Notes under the pieces: model-generated | What the model saw: only the letters and a program-made list of their open reading frames with translations | What the model was told of the DNA's origin: nothing | The model's database searches: none | Position numbers and translations under genes: made by a program | Source of the DNA: Hymenobacter sediminis | GTDB taxonomy: Bacteria > Bacteroidota > Bacteroidia > Cytophagales > Hymenobacteraceae | Reading direction: 5' to 3' | Assembly: GCF_003231285.1 (NCBI RefSeq) | Contig: NZ_QKNS01000005.1 | Span: 372,001 to 436,000 of the forward strand | Length of the DNA: 64,000 nt | Shown here: piece after piece, positions 53,536-62,604 of the stretch | How positions within the stretch are numbered: position 1 is the stretch's first letter | How the letters are laid out: the number at the start of each line of letters is the position of its first letter

Positions 53536-54285
53536 TTACTTGGTCGGAATCAGGTAGCCCAGTTGCAGAGTGAAGGCATTGTTGAACGCTTTCGGCTCGT
53601 TGTCTTGGTCTTTCGTGTCAATCAGAGAGTTGAAGCCGCGGGCATAGCGCAGGCCCAGGCTGATACCGCCATCGGTCATATAGCCAACGCCAGCTACACC
53701 GCTGATGTCAAACTGCGCTAGGTCAGACTTATAGGCTTCGTCACGGCTGATGCCCGTGTAGTCACGGAAACCGCTGTCGTTATCAACTTTGTCTTTGGTG
53801 CCGTTGCTAAACTTGGTGGTCGTCTGCTGCTTGTTCTTCGAGCCAAACAGGTAGCTTACCTGCGGGCCTAGTTCGAAGAACAAGCCTCCTGCGTTGATTT
53901 TAGCGAGCAGCGGCACATCTAAGTAGTGCAACACACGCTTTTGCTCCACTTCTATGCTCTCAATGTTAGAACCAGCAGGGAAATTGCCGTTTTGCTTCGA
54001 TTGGATTTCGTAGCCTTTGCGGTTATAAAGCAGTTCCGGCGCGAAGGAGAAGAATCCGTCGCTGCTCAGCGGAATGCTCAGCCCGATGCCGGCGTTGTAG
54101 CCCAGTTTGTAGTCGCCGAGGTCGGTGCTGTAGCCGGGACCAGTGATTTGGCTTACGTTGTCGCCGGAAATATTAGAGTAGGTTCCGCCAACTTTTACGC
54201 CGATACGGAAGCCACCGGCATCCTGTGCCTGAGCAACAGAAGCGGCTGATACGAGTGCAAGCGAGAGGGCTGCAAGTTTTTTCAT
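53536..54285 (-). CDS. PorT-like outer-membrane beta-barrel protein
   Basis: 249 residues, signal peptide MKKLAALSLALVSAASVAQA. Motifs FRIGVKVGGTYSNISGDN, FFSFAPELLYNRKGYEIQ, VLHYLDVPLLAKINAGGLFFELGPQVSYLFGSKN and AFTLQLGYLIPTK mark it as a paralog of the two downstream genes; the LGYLIP ending is shared with the gene at 52567. ATG 54285 is chosen for the signal peptide; the frame extends to 54348. Confidence 0.87.
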   Translation of the reverse strand: MKKLAALSLALVSAASVAQAQDAGGFRIGVKVGGTYSNISGDNVSQITGPGYSTDLGDYKLGYNAGIGLSIPLSSDGFFSFAPELLYNRKGYEIQSKQNGNFPAGSNIESIEVEQKRVLHYLDVPLLAKINAGGLFFELGPQVSYLFGSKNKQQTTTKFSNGTKDKVDNDSGFRDYTGISRDEAYKSDLAQFDISGVAGVGYMTDGGISLGLRYARGFNSLIDTKDQDNEPKAFNNAFTLQLGYLIPTK

Positions 54286-54560
54286 AACAAAAGAGGAGAA
54301 GGAGTTAGGGGACGCGGTCAACAACACAATGTCAGACGCAACTACCACGCGCAGTGTGGATTTCTGGGCCTATTAGCGCAAATTCGCTCCCCAAGGTTGC
54401 GGACGAGCGGGCTTTTCTTTAGAAATAAAGAAAGGATAACTTGTTCGTTTCCAGCAAACGCCAACAGTAGAAGCATCTTACCGGCCCGGCTTCTTCGCTA
54501 AGTTTCCGGGAAGCACAGCCGGTTTTAGTACTTTAGGCCGGCCTTTGAAAGCTGCATTTT

Positions 54561-55658
54561 ATGAGAATTCGGGACGGACTGCTGCTGGCTGCGTTGCTGG
54601 CGAGCCCGGGGGTAGGAAGTGCGCAGGCACTGGGGCCTAGCCCGCTGGTGGTGGGAGCCTACGCGCAGGGGAGCTTCATTATTGCGCACACGCCGGCCGT
54701 AAAGCACCTGGCCGTTTCGCATCCCACTGGTTTCGAGCTAAATATGCAACGGCAAACCAACGGCTCTGAGCCCTGGCATGCTTGGTACCGCTACCCCAAA
54801 GTAGGTTTGGCCCTCGTGTATTACGATTACCACAATCCAGTGCTGGGCAAATCATACGCAGCCACTGCGTACATCAATAAAGCCTTTTGGCGGACTCACC
54901 GCCAAGAAGTTAGCTTTCGTATCGGGACAGGGGTAGGATACTTCCCCAGCCGATATGACCAGGATACTAACCACAAGAACACCATCATCAGCTCTCGGCT
55001 CAACGCCACCATTCAAACCCGGCTGGAGTACGATGTGGCCTTGACTGAGCACTTGGGGCTGCTGGTGGGGGTAGGGCTGAACCATTACTCCAACGGTGCT
55101 ACCACCAAGCCCAATTTCGGCATTAACCTGCCAACCGTGCTGCTAGGCCTTAACTACCACCAGCAGCGCCCCGTGCGCCCCCTTAATACTCCGCCGGAAC
55201 CGTTGCCCGCCGATGTAGGCCACACCTTCCTGAACCTGAGCTCCTCGGTGGGCTGGAAGCAGCGCAACGAAACCGATTCGCGGCGTTACCTCGTCAACTC
55301 GGTAACACTGGCGGTGGGCAGGCGCCTGAATCGGAAAAGTACCCTAGTGGCGGGTGTGGAGGGCTTCTACGACCGTAGCCTGCAGGCCCAGTTGCGCGAT
55401 ACTGCCCGCGTAGATGACAACTTACCCGACGTGAAGAAGGCCGGCGTGTACGTGGGGCACGAGCTGCTGTTCGGTCGGCTGGCTTTCGTGTCGCACCTGG
55501 GTTTCTACCTCTATAATCCTTACAAGTCCAACAAGTTCTACTACGAGCGACTTGGGCTGAAATATCACTTCACCGAGCGCCTATTCGGCAACGTGGACCT
55601 AAAGGTGCACCGCGGCGCCGCCGATGTGATTGAGTGCCGATTGGGCGTAAAGCTCTAG
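54561..55658 (+). CDS. Acyloxyacyl hydrolase / lipid A 3-O-deacylase (PagL-like) barrel
   Basis: 365 residues with a signal peptide MRIRDGLLLAALLASPGVGSA. The motif GVGLNHYSNGATTKPNFGINLP contains the H-x-S-N pattern of the PagL catalytic pair. Other strands (FIIAHTPAVKHLAVSHPTGFELNMQRQT, VSFRIGTGVGYFPSRYDQ, DVALTEHLGLLVGVGLN) fit an outer-membrane barrel. It is longer than PagL (about 170) because a second half of about 170 residues follows. It would trim lipid A acyl chains; substrate preference is not shown. It diverges from the barrel cluster. Confidence 0.8.
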   Translation: MRIRDGLLLAALLASPGVGSAQALGPSPLVVGAYAQGSFIIAHTPAVKHLAVSHPTGFELNMQRQTNGSEPWHAWYRYPKVGLALVYYDYHNPVLGKSYAATAYINKAFWRTHRQEVSFRIGTGVGYFPSRYDQDTNHKNTIISSRLNATIQTRLEYDVALTEHLGLLVGVGLNHYSNGATTKPNFGINLPTVLLGLNYHQQRPVRPLNTPPEPLPADVGHTFLNLSSSVGWKQRNETDSRRYLVNSVTLAVGRRLNRKSTLVAGVEGFYDRSLQAQLRDTARVDDNLPDVKKAGVYVGHELLFGRLAFVSHLGFYLYNPYKSNKFYYERLGLKYHFTERLFGNVDLKVHRGAADVIECRLGVKL

Positions 55659-55686
55659 GTAGGGCGCTTGGCTGGCTCGCAGAAAA

Positions 55687-55712
55687 AAGCCCTGAGCAGG
55701 CGCCCAGGGCTT
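55687..55712 (-). terminator. Terminator after the bTHX gene
   Basis: AAGCCCTG pairs with CAGGGCTT through an inner GC/GC pair, followed on the minus strand by TTTTTTC. Confidence 0.7.
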
Positions 55713-55718
55713 CAGAAG

Positions 55719-55835
55719 TTACTTTTTGTCGGAAGGCTTAGCGGTGCTTTTGGTGGCTTGTTTCTTTTTACGATGCACGCCAAAGCTGTCGTTGTTGCGC
55801 TTGCCGCGCTTAGTTTTGATGTCGCCTTTACCCGT
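55719..55835 (-). CDS. Ribosomal protein bTHX with an ACG at the start position
   Basis: The frame encodes GKGDIKTKRGKRNNDSFGVH, then RKKKQATKSTAKPSDKK and TAA, 38 residues if read from codon ACG at 55835-55833. Thermus and Bacteroidota bTHX proteins begin M-G-K-G-D and continue T-R/K-R-G-K, so the ACG sits exactly where ATG is expected. The frame upstream reads to a stop 14 codons earlier with no ATG, GTG or TTG. Thus the gene either starts at ACG, is a point mutant, or has a base error. A terminator follows. bTHX binds the head of the 30S subunit. Confidence 0.75.
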   Translation of the reverse strand, partial: TGKGDIKTKRGKRNNDSFGVHRKKKQATKSTAKPSDKK

Positions 55836-55901
55836 GGTGCTACGTACGGTTAGAAGGTGAAAACTAGCCGTTTTTTACGCTGAAGCAACAGGCTGATTGT
55901 A

Positions 55902-56936
55902 TCAGGAAACTGCTAGAGTACGGTTGATTTGCTTTACTAGAGCAGGCCCTTCGTAAATGAAACCCGAGTACAGCTGAACCAATGCAGCGCCGGCGGCTAG
56001 CTTCTCCTGGGCATCCTGGGCTGAGTGAATGCCGCCTACGCCGATAATGGGCATCTGACCCCGGCTCTGGCGGCTGAGGTAGCGAATTACCTCCGTGGCT
56101 CGCTGGCGCAGAGGCCGCCCACTCAGGCCACCTGCCCCTAGGGCATTTACCTGCGCCTCGGGGGTAGTAAGCCCGGCCCGGCTGATGGTAGTATTGGTAG
56201 CTACCAGCCCGCTCAGCTCGGCTTCCCGGGCAATCAGCAAAATGTCATCGAGCTGGGAGTCGGTGAGGTCAGGAGCAATTTTAAGCAGTAAGGGGCGCGG
56301 GGTGGGCAGGGTCTGGTTGCGCTCCTGCACCTGCTGCAGCAAGGCAATTAGGGGTTCGCGCTCCTGCAGCTGCCGCAGGTTAGGGGTATTCGGCGATGAT
56401 ACGTTCACCACGAAGTAATCTACTACCTCGTGCAAGGCCTCTACACAGGCCACGTAGTCCTGGGCCGCCAGCTCATTGGGCGTGTCCTTGTTCTTACCAA
56501 TGTTGCCCCCAATAATCAGGTCCCGGTTGCTGCGCTTGCGCAAGCGGGCAGCAGCCGCTTCGGCGCCTTGGTTATTGAAGCCCATTCGGTTTACTAGGGC
56601 CTCGTCCTGCGGCAGGCGGAACAGGCGCGGCTGGGGGTTGCCAGCCTGGGGCCGGGGCGTAACGGTTCCTATTTCCACAAAGCCAAAGCCCAGGGCCGCC
56701 AGCTCATCCGTCAGCTCCGCGTTTTTATCGAACCCGGCGGCAATGCCTACTGGATTGCGGAAAGGAAGCCCAAATACTTCCCGCTCCAGGCTCGGGTGCT
56801 GGTAGTCATAGAGGCTGCGCAGCAAGGCGGCCGCGCCCGGCAGGCGGTGGGCCCGCTTCAGGTTGTTGAATACCAGATGGTGAGCTTCCTCCGCATCGAG
56901 CCGAAAGAAGAGCGGTTTGAGCAGCGCTTTATACAT
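55902..56936 (-). CDS. pyrD: Dihydroorotate dehydrogenase (quinone), class 2
   Basis: Membrane-associated FMN enzyme of pyrimidine synthesis. The N-terminal helix pair [23 protein letters not shown] marks class 2. [59 protein letters not shown] (catalytic Ser in class 2) and [16 protein letters not shown], then [28 protein letters not shown] give the FMN phosphate site. 344 residues is typical. Confidence 0.96.
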   Translation of the reverse strand: MYKALLKPLFFRLDAEEAHHLVFNNLKRAHRLPGAAALLRSLYDYQHPSLEREVFGLPFRNPVGIAAGFDKNAELTDELAALGFGFVEIGTVTPRPQAGNPQPRLFRLPQDEALVNRMGFNNQGAEAAAARLRKRSNRDLIIGGNIGKNKDTPNELAAQDYVACVEALHEVVDYFVVNVSSPNTPNLRQLQEREPLIALLQQVQERNQTLPTPRPLLLKIAPDLTDSQLDDILLIAREAELSGLVATNTTISRAGLTTPEAQVNALGAGGLSGRPLRQRATEVIRYLSRQSRGQMPIIGVGGIHSAQDAQEKLAAGAALVQLYSGFIYEGPALVKQINRTLAVS

Positions 56937-57080
56937 GGTACCACAAAGGTGGCGAGAGATTGTGAATGAGTAGCTGGTAAAGTGGGGTTTAGTTAGCTTT
57001 AGCGGTTAGCCCCGCTAGAGCTACTTGGCAACACTAGCCGGACGACTACTGCTGGCAGCTACTTAACCACCACCCTTGCG

Positions 57081-58619
57081 CTACCCCGCCCAGCCTTCCC
57101 GGTCGAGGCTGCGGTACTGGATGGCTTCGGCCAGATGTGGAAGCTGGATGTCGTCGGTGCCAGCCAGGTCAGCAATGGTGCGGGCTACTTTGAGAATTCG
57201 GTCGTAGGCGCGGGCCGAGAGGCCGAGGCGTTCCATAGCCGTTTTGAGTAGGGCCAGCCCTGCCGCATCAACCCGACAAATGTCCTTCACCATCTGAGAG
57301 GGCATCATGGCGTTGGAGTGGATGTCCGGAAACTCTCGGAACCGCTCGGCCTGGCGCTGCCGGGCCTTCTCTACCCGCTCCTGAATCGAGCGGCTGTCCT
57401 CGGCTCGTCGTCTTTCCGTCATTTGGTCGAAGGTAACGGGTGTAACCTCTACGTGCAGGTCGATGCGGTCCAGCAATGGTCCGCTCACTTTATTCAGGTA
57501 GCGCTGCACTACCCCCGGTCCGCACACGCACTCTTTTTCCGGGTGATTATAGTACCCACAGGGGCACGGGTTCATCGAGGCGATGAGCATAAAATTCGCT
57601 GGGAAATCTATGCTGATTTTAGCCCTTGAGATGGTCACGCGGCGCTCTTCCAGCGGCTGGCGCATCACTTCCAACACCGTGCGCTTAAACTCCGGCAATT
57701 CATCGAGGAACAGCACGCCATTGTGAGCCAGTGATATTTCTCCAGGCTGCGGATTACCTCCGCCACCTACTAACGCTACATCGGAAATAGTGTGGTGCGG
57801 GGAGCGGAATGGGCGAGTATTCAGCAAAGAAGCATTGGCGCCCAGCTTGCCCGCCACCGAGTGGATTTTGGTGGTTTCCAGCGCCTCCTGCATGTTTAGC
57901 GGGGGTAAGATGCTGGGCAGACGCTTGGCCAACATGGTTTTGCCAGCACCCGGTGGGCCAATCATAATGACGTTGTGGCCGCCGGCCGCCGCAATTTCCA
58001 AGGCCCGTTTGATGTTCTCCTGGCCCTGCACATCGGCAAAATCGGCGGCGTACTGGTTGGCGGTGTGCTGAAATACGTTGCGCGTATCCACTGTTACAGG
58101 CGTAATTTCCAGCCGGCCCTCCAGAAAATCGACGGCTTCCTGCATGGTGTCCACCGGAATTACGTCGAGGTTGTTCACAATGGCCGCCTCCTGAGCATTG
58201 CCGCGGGGCAAGATAAAGCCCTTAAACCCCTCTTTGCGGGCCTGAATAGCAATGGGTAGCACTCCCCGAATCGGGCGCAGCTCGCCATCCAGCGCCAACT
58301 CACCCATGATGATGTACTCTCCCAAGCGCTCCGTTGTGAGCTGTTGGGAGGCATGCAGAATACCAAGGCCAATAGGCAAATCGTAGGCTGAGCCTTCCTT
58401 GCGGATATCGGCGGGCGCCATGTTCACCACCACTTTGGTACGCGGCATACGGTAGCCCCGGAACTTGAGGGCCGCTTCTACCCGCTGCTGACTTTCCTTG
58501 ATAGCGTTATCAGGCAGGCCCACCACGAAGAACCCCGTGCCCTGCGATACTACAACTTCAATGGTGATGGTATTGGCGTTAACTCCCTGAACGGCCGAGC
58601 CGTAGGCCTTGGTAAGCAT
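57081..58619 (-). CDS. comM: YifB/ComM-family Mg chelatase-like AAA+ ATPase
   Basis: 512 residues. The N-terminal domain (VQGVNANTITIEVVVSQGTGFFVVGLPDNAIKESQQRVEAALKFRGY) and the linker are typical of ComM, a hexameric branch-migration helicase used in natural transformation. Walker A GPPGAGKTMLAKRLP, Walker B HNGVLFLDELPEF, and the C-x-C cluster (MNPCPCGYYNHPEKECVCGPG) are complete. ATG 58619. Its presence does not prove competence, since many non-competent bacteria keep it. Confidence 0.92.
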   Translation of the reverse strand: MLTKAYGSAVQGVNANTITIEVVVSQGTGFFVVGLPDNAIKESQQRVEAALKFRGYRMPRTKVVVNMAPADIRKEGSAYDLPIGLGILHASQQLTTERLGEYIIMGELALDGELRPIRGVLPIAIQARKEGFKGFILPRGNAQEAAIVNNLDVIPVDTMQEAVDFLEGRLEITPVTVDTRNVFQHTANQYAADFADVQGQENIKRALEIAAAGGHNVIMIGPPGAGKTMLAKRLPSILPPLNMQEALETTKIHSVAGKLGANASLLNTRPFRSPHHTISDVALVGGGGNPQPGEISLAHNGVLFLDELPEFKRTVLEVMRQPLEERRVTISRAKISIDFPANFMLIASMNPCPCGYYNHPEKECVCGPGVVQRYLNKVSGPLLDRIDLHVEVTPVTFDQMTERRRAEDSRSIQERVEKARQRQAERFREFPDIHSNAMMPSQMVKDICRVDAAGLALLKTAMERLGLSARAYDRILKVARTIADLAGTDDIQLPHLAEAIQYRSLDREGWAG

Positions 58620-58689
58620 AGAATAGAGTAAGCTAAATAAAAGGTCGGTGAAGATAATGCTCCGCCGGCTAGCGTCCTATAAAATGCCG

Positions 58690-58766
58690 CAGGGCCTCAC
58701 AGTTCCGCCCGTGCCCTACCCCCTTGAGTATGAGGAAGGCAACGCGAGCAGACCCATGAGGCCCTG
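58690..58766 (-). other. Inverted repeat in the yifB-gmhA gap
   Basis: CAGGGCCTCA (58690-58699) and TGAGGCCCTG (58757-58766) are perfect complements 57 bases apart. The region lies downstream of gmhA and upstream of yifB, both on the minus strand. It may be a terminator stem with a large loop or a leader structure. Confidence 0.4.
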
Positions 58767-58789
58767 GTCTATTCTAAAGCTGCTGAGTG

Positions 58790-59377
58790 TTACTTCACCA
58801 ACTGCTCAATGAGCATAATCATGATATGAATGGCCTTGATGTGGATTTCCTGAATCCGGTCGGCGTAGCCGGAGTGAGGAGCCCGGATTTCCACGTCGCT
58901 GAGACAAGCTAGCTTACCGCCGTCCTTGCCGGTGAGGCTAACTACCTGCATACCGGCAGCGCGGGCGGCTTCGGCAGCCAGCAACACGTTGGGCGAGTTG
59001 CCGCTGGTGCTGATGGCTAGCAGTACATCATTGGGGCGGCCCAGGGCTTCCACGAAACGACTGAATACCCGGTCGTAGCCAAAGTCATTGGCCACGCAGC
59101 TCATGTGCGAAGCTTCGGTGAGGGCAATGGCAGCCAGGGCCCGTCGGTCTTGGCGGTAGCGGCCGGTTAGTTCTTCGGCGAAATGCTGGGCGTCGCAGAG
59201 GGAGCCGCCGTTGCCGCAAGTCAGGATTTTACCGCCCTGGTCCAGGGAAGCAGCCATCAGGCGGGCTGCCTGTTCAATGGCCTGGAGGTTGGCGGGGTCT
59301 TGCAGAAAACGGTCGAGCACCGACTGCGCTTCGGTCAGTTCGGCCCGAATGAGGTCAGAAAGCGGGAGTTGAGTCAC
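58790..59377 (-). CDS. gmhA: D-sedoheptulose-7-phosphate isomerase
   Basis: First step in ADP-heptose synthesis for lipopolysaccharide. The SIS fold shows [27 protein letters not shown] (with the zinc-binding His in AQHFAEEL), [47 protein letters not shown] and the C-terminal [15 protein letters not shown] with Glu and His. 195 residues is typical. It starts with GTG at 59377, only five bases after a TATCTTTG promoter box. Confidence 0.93.
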   Translation of the reverse strand: MTQLPLSDLIRAELTEAQSVLDRFLQDPANLQAIEQAARLMAASLDQGGKILTCGNGGSLCDAQHFAEELTGRYRQDRRALAAIALTEASHMSCVANDFGYDRVFSRFVEALGRPNDVLLAISTSGNSPNVLLAAEAARAAGMQVVSLTGKDGGKLACLSDVEIRAPHSGYADRIQEIHIKAIHIMIMLIEQLVK

Positions 59378-59381
59378 GCCT

Positions 59382-59389
59382 CAAAGATA
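59382..59389 (-). promoter_or_regulatory. -7 promoter box directly at gmhA
   Basis: TATCTTTG on the minus strand, perfect match; the GTG begins five bases after it, so a transcript from here would be leaderless. Confidence 0.45.
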
Positions 59390-59872
59390 CTAGGCTGGCC
59401 GGTTCGGAGCATCGGGCGGTGAGAGGGGGGTAGGGCGCGGGGCATTGCTCAGGCCAGGGTCAGCAGAGGAATAACCAGAGCGGGGCTCCCCATCGGGGTA
59501 GGTAGTGGTGCCGGTACGGGGGGCACCAGGGGCCCGCTCGGCAGTAGTCCGTTGCTCCATCTGGTAGTCATAGAGGCGGGCTTTCAGCTCATTAATTTTC
59601 GCGTCGCGGGCCGTCACTTCGCGGCGCAGCAGAACGCTATCCAGGTTTTCAGTGATGAGCTGCAGTCCTAGCAGAATTACGGCCGCAATGAGTAAGGCAA
59701 AGTAGAGGGCTTCCGGGGTGCCGGCCATGCCTACAAAGCTGGCGCGCACCGAGGGCAACAGCAGTACCAGCAGCGCTAACAGCAGGAATACCATCACCAA
59801 AATTGTAACCAGACGTTTGAGAGCGAGCATGAGTAGTTGCAGGTTGTGGTGGAGTACAGAACTAGCCCTCAT
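59390..59872 (-). CDS. Small membrane protein with coiled coil
   Basis: 160 residues from ATG 59872; ATG 59830 (MLALKRLVTILVMV) is an alternative. Two membrane segments (RLVTILVMVFLLLALLVLLLPSV and EALYFALLIAAVILLGLQLI) are followed by a short coiled coil (SVLLRREVTARDAKINELKARLYDYQM) and a disordered Pro/Gly/Thr-rich tail. This layout resembles LapA-like envelope proteins. Role unknown. It ends just before the gmhA promoter on the same strand. Confidence 0.7.
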   Translation of the reverse strand: MRASSVLHHNLQLLMLALKRLVTILVMVFLLLALLVLLLPSVRASFVGMAGTPEALYFALLIAAVILLGLQLITENLDSVLLRREVTARDAKINELKARLYDYQMEQRTTAERAPGAPRTGTTTYPDGEPRSGYSSADPGLSNAPRPTPLSPPDAPNRPA

Positions 59873-60040
59873 ACGGAGCAGCCCAATTCACGGACTAAAT
59901 ATAGGCTTTCCACGATGGAAATAGGGCCTGCGGTTCAGCTTGCCGACGCCAGCAACTGGCAGGCGCATTTCTGCGTCGGCTTTTTCACCCGAAAGGGGGT
60001 AGGAGCTTGGTGGGTAAGTGGCAGGGAAGGAACGGTTTCC

Positions 60041-60104
60041 ATTGCAAAACAGAATGGGACATCCGAAGCAGTGCTGCTTCAGATGTCCCATTCTGTTTTG
60101 CAAT
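60041..60104 (-). terminator. Long hairpin after the ABC exporter gene
   Basis: 23 perfect pairs (60041-60063 with 60082-60104), one C-A mismatch, then GAAGCA/TGCTTC around a 4-base loop. It begins 15 bases after the ABC exporter stop. Confidence 0.85.
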
Positions 60105-60118
60105 CCTGTATTCCTTAG

Positions 60119-61966
60119 CTATACCAAGGCTGCGTTGCTGGTTTGCATTAGGCTTAGGCGCTGGTAGAGGCCCCCTTCGCGGCGTTGGAGCTGCTCGTGG
60201 GTGCCTCGCTCCACAATGCGACCGTGCTGGAGCACAATAATTTCATCGGCGTGCTGCACAGTACTGAGGCGGTGGGCAATTACCAGGGAGGTGCGGTTCT
60301 GCATGAGGCGCGTCAGGGCTTCCTGCACTAGTTTCTCGCTTTCCGTGTCGAGGGCCGAGGTGGCCTCGTCCAGAATTAGAATGGGAGGGTTGCGCAGAAT
60401 AGCGCGGGCAATGCTCAGGCGCTGCCGCTGCCCCCCGGAAAGCCGGCTGCCCCGGTCACCAATTACCGTCTGGTAGCCCTCTGGCGAGGCCATGATGAAG
60501 TCGTGGGCGTTGGCAATACGGGCCGCTTCCATCACCTCCTGCTCGGTGGCTTGGGTATTGAAGCGAATGTTGTTGAAAATGGTGTCGTTGAACAGGATGC
60601 TTTCCTGAGTTACGATGCCCATCTGGTCGCGCACGGAGTGAATAGTGCAGTCGCGCACGTCTTGGCCGTCGATGAGGAGCTGACCGCCTGTTGGGTCGTA
60701 GAAGCGGGGTAGCAAGTCGGCTAGGGTGCTTTTGCCACCACCGCTGGGGCCTACCAGCGCCACAGTTTTTCCCTTCGGAATTGTCAGGTTGATATCCTGC
60801 AGCACGGGCGTGTCGCCGTAGCTGAACTGCAGGTTACGCAGCTCGATTTGCTGCTCGAAAGGGGGTAGGACCCGCGCTTCTGGCTTGTCCCGAATCAGCG
60901 GCTCGGTATCGATAATGCTCAGCACCCGCTCACCGGCCACCAGTCCGCGCTGAATGTTGCCAAAGGAGGATGATAGGGCCTTAGCCGGCGTGAGTACCTG
61001 CGAAAACAGAATCACGTAGCCGATAAACGTTTCTCCGTTCAGGTCCGACTGTCCGCCCAGAATCAGTGTGCCACCGAAGTACAGCAAGCCGGCTACCACC
61101 GAAACACCGGCAAACTCCGAAAACGGCGAGGCTAGGTCGCGGGTGTTGTCGATAGCGCGGGAAGTGCGGGCGTACCGGTCGTTCTGGTCTTCAAATTTGC
61201 CTTTGATGTAGTCCTGGGCATTAAACGCCTTAATAACCCGTATACCACCCAGGGTTTCGTCAATCACCGACAGCATAGTGCCCAGCGTACTCTGGCTTTG
61301 CTTGGCCTGGGTGCGCAGGCGCTTGGCTACCGTGGCAATAATGCCGCCCGAAATAGGCAGCAGAATTAGCGTGAACAAGGTTAGTGGCAGCGAAATGTGA
61401 AATAGCACTGCGAAGTAGGCAATAATAGTCAGCGGCTCTTTGATAACGGCCGTCATCGTATTTACCACGGAAGTTTCCACCTCCTGCACATCTGAGGTAA
61501 AGCGCGACATCAGGTCGCCTTTCCGCTCCCCGCTGAAAAAGCCCAGCTGTAGCCCAATAATGCGGTGGTACAAGTCGCGGCGCAGGTTCCGAATGACGCG
61601 GGCGCGCACTTTGGCCAGCAGCCGCAAACTCAGGTAGCGAAACACGTTGCTGAGCAGCACCGAGCCTACCACCACCAGGCACACAAAAGCCAAGGCGCCC
61701 AGCTTGCCCCGGTCGGCCAGCACATCGGCGAAGAAATAGTTGAAGGTGTCCGTCACCCACTGGATGGTAGGCCGAAAGGCAGGAATACGGTCAGGAGCCT
61801 GCATTTCAACGGTGCCAGTCTTGTCAAACAGCACCTTCAGCAGCGGAATGATGAGGGTGAAGTTGGCAATGCTGAAAATGATAGTCAGCACGGTGTACAG
61901 CAGGTATTGAGGCAGAAATACGGCCCACGGCCGGGCGTACTGCAGAATTCGGAGGTAGGTCTTCAT
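60119..61966 (-). CDS. MsbA-like ABC exporter (fused permease and ATPase)
   Basis: 615 residues. About six membrane helices occupy residues 15-320, with the coupling-helix region NLRRDLYHRIIGLQLGFFSGERKGDLMSRFTSDVQEVETSV typical of lipid exporters. The ATPase has Walker A VGPSGGGKSTLADLLPRFYDP, Q-loop VTQESILFN, signature LSGGQRQRLSIARAILRNPPILILDEATSALD and switch His in VIAHRLSTV. It is most similar in layout to MsbA, which flips lipid A core. Lipid A remodelling and heptose genes are near. The exact substrate is not shown. Confidence 0.9.
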   Translation of the reverse strand: MKTYLRILQYARPWAVFLPQYLLYTVLTIIFSIANFTLIIPLLKVLFDKTGTVEMQAPDRIPAFRPTIQWVTDTFNYFFADVLADRGKLGALAFVCLVVVGSVLLSNVFRYLSLRLLAKVRARVIRNLRRDLYHRIIGLQLGFFSGERKGDLMSRFTSDVQEVETSVVNTMTAVIKEPLTIIAYFAVLFHISLPLTLFTLILLPISGGIIATVAKRLRTQAKQSQSTLGTMLSVIDETLGGIRVIKAFNAQDYIKGKFEDQNDRYARTSRAIDNTRDLASPFSEFAGVSVVAGLLYFGGTLILGGQSDLNGETFIGYVILFSQVLTPAKALSSSFGNIQRGLVAGERVLSIIDTEPLIRDKPEARVLPPFEQQIELRNLQFSYGDTPVLQDINLTIPKGKTVALVGPSGGGKSTLADLLPRFYDPTGGQLLIDGQDVRDCTIHSVRDQMGIVTQESILFNDTIFNNIRFNTQATEQEVMEAARIANAHDFIMASPEGYQTVIGDRGSRLSGGQRQRLSIARAILRNPPILILDEATSALDTESEKLVQEALTRLMQNRTSLVIAHRLSTVQHADEIIVLQHGRIVERGTHEQLQRREGGLYQRLSLMQTSNAALV

Positions 61967-62082
61967 CGGAAAGACAAAGGTATGGCATTCAGTGTGGCTC
62001 CAAACGGTGCAGAGCCAGATGGCCTCCTGCGGCGGGAGGCCTACCGCCAGTGGCGACTCAATACCCTACCCCTTGAAAAGCC

Positions 62083-62117
62083 AAAAGCCCTGTCTCCATT
62101 TCCGGAGCAGGGCTTTT
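62083..62117 (-). terminator. Terminator after the small 62150 gene
   Basis: AAAAGCCCTG and CAGGGCTTTT pair, with an inner CTCC/GGAG helix. Confidence 0.8.
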
Positions 62118-62149
62118 GTGCGAGTTACCTCAAGTCAAGGACGAAAATC

Positions 62150-62509
62150 TTATTCGGCTTTGAACACGCCCACTACCTCAATTTGGCCTATGATGTGCTG
62201 GTTGAATTCAGCCAATTCTTCCGCCGGAACCCACAGTTCGTCATGTTCCCGGCCGCCGACATTCTGCACCGGAAACTGGTCGGCGTAGTCAGCTTCTACA
62301 GCAAAGCGGAGTACATAGCCTACGCCATAGTAAGGTACGTTCCAGTCGCGGGCAATTTGGGCAGCGTACTGTTCATTCAGGACCGGATAAAAGATAGGCT
62401 GCTCCGGCAGACGCGGCGGAAACGCCAGCCAACCCGAAGCCGCAATCAGGTCTAGTTCGGCTTGGTTTACGGGGCGGTAGAGTAGCCTGGCTGCTGGCTC
62501 GTGGCGCAT
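62150..62509 (-). CDS. Small cytosolic protein (crystallin J1-annotated family)
   Basis: 119 residues. The motif LYRPVNQAELDLIAASGWLAFPPRLPEQPIFYPVLNEQYAAQIARDW followed by VGYVLRFAVEADYADQF and HDELWVPAEELAEFNQHIIGQIEV is a well-conserved pattern in bacteria. I recall it under the misleading label 'ADP-ribosylation/crystallin J1'. No catalytic residues are evident; it has no signal or membrane segment. ATG 62509 and a terminator after the stop make a simple monocistronic gene. Confidence 0.8.
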   Translation of the reverse strand: MRHEPAARLLYRPVNQAELDLIAASGWLAFPPRLPEQPIFYPVLNEQYAAQIARDWNVPYYGVGYVLRFAVEADYADQFPVQNVGGREHDELWVPAEELAEFNQHIIGQIEVVGVFKAE

Positions 62510-62604
62510 TCTGTTGGGGTGAAGTGATGGACGTGAACTGTGATGAGGTGAATGGGGCAGTTTTTCCGTGATTTTATCATCACATCACTTTATCACCTTA
62601 AAAA

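Noticed and set aside
55668..55853. 61-codon plus frame
   Set aside because: It is the antisense of the bTHX gene, which has clear family residues.
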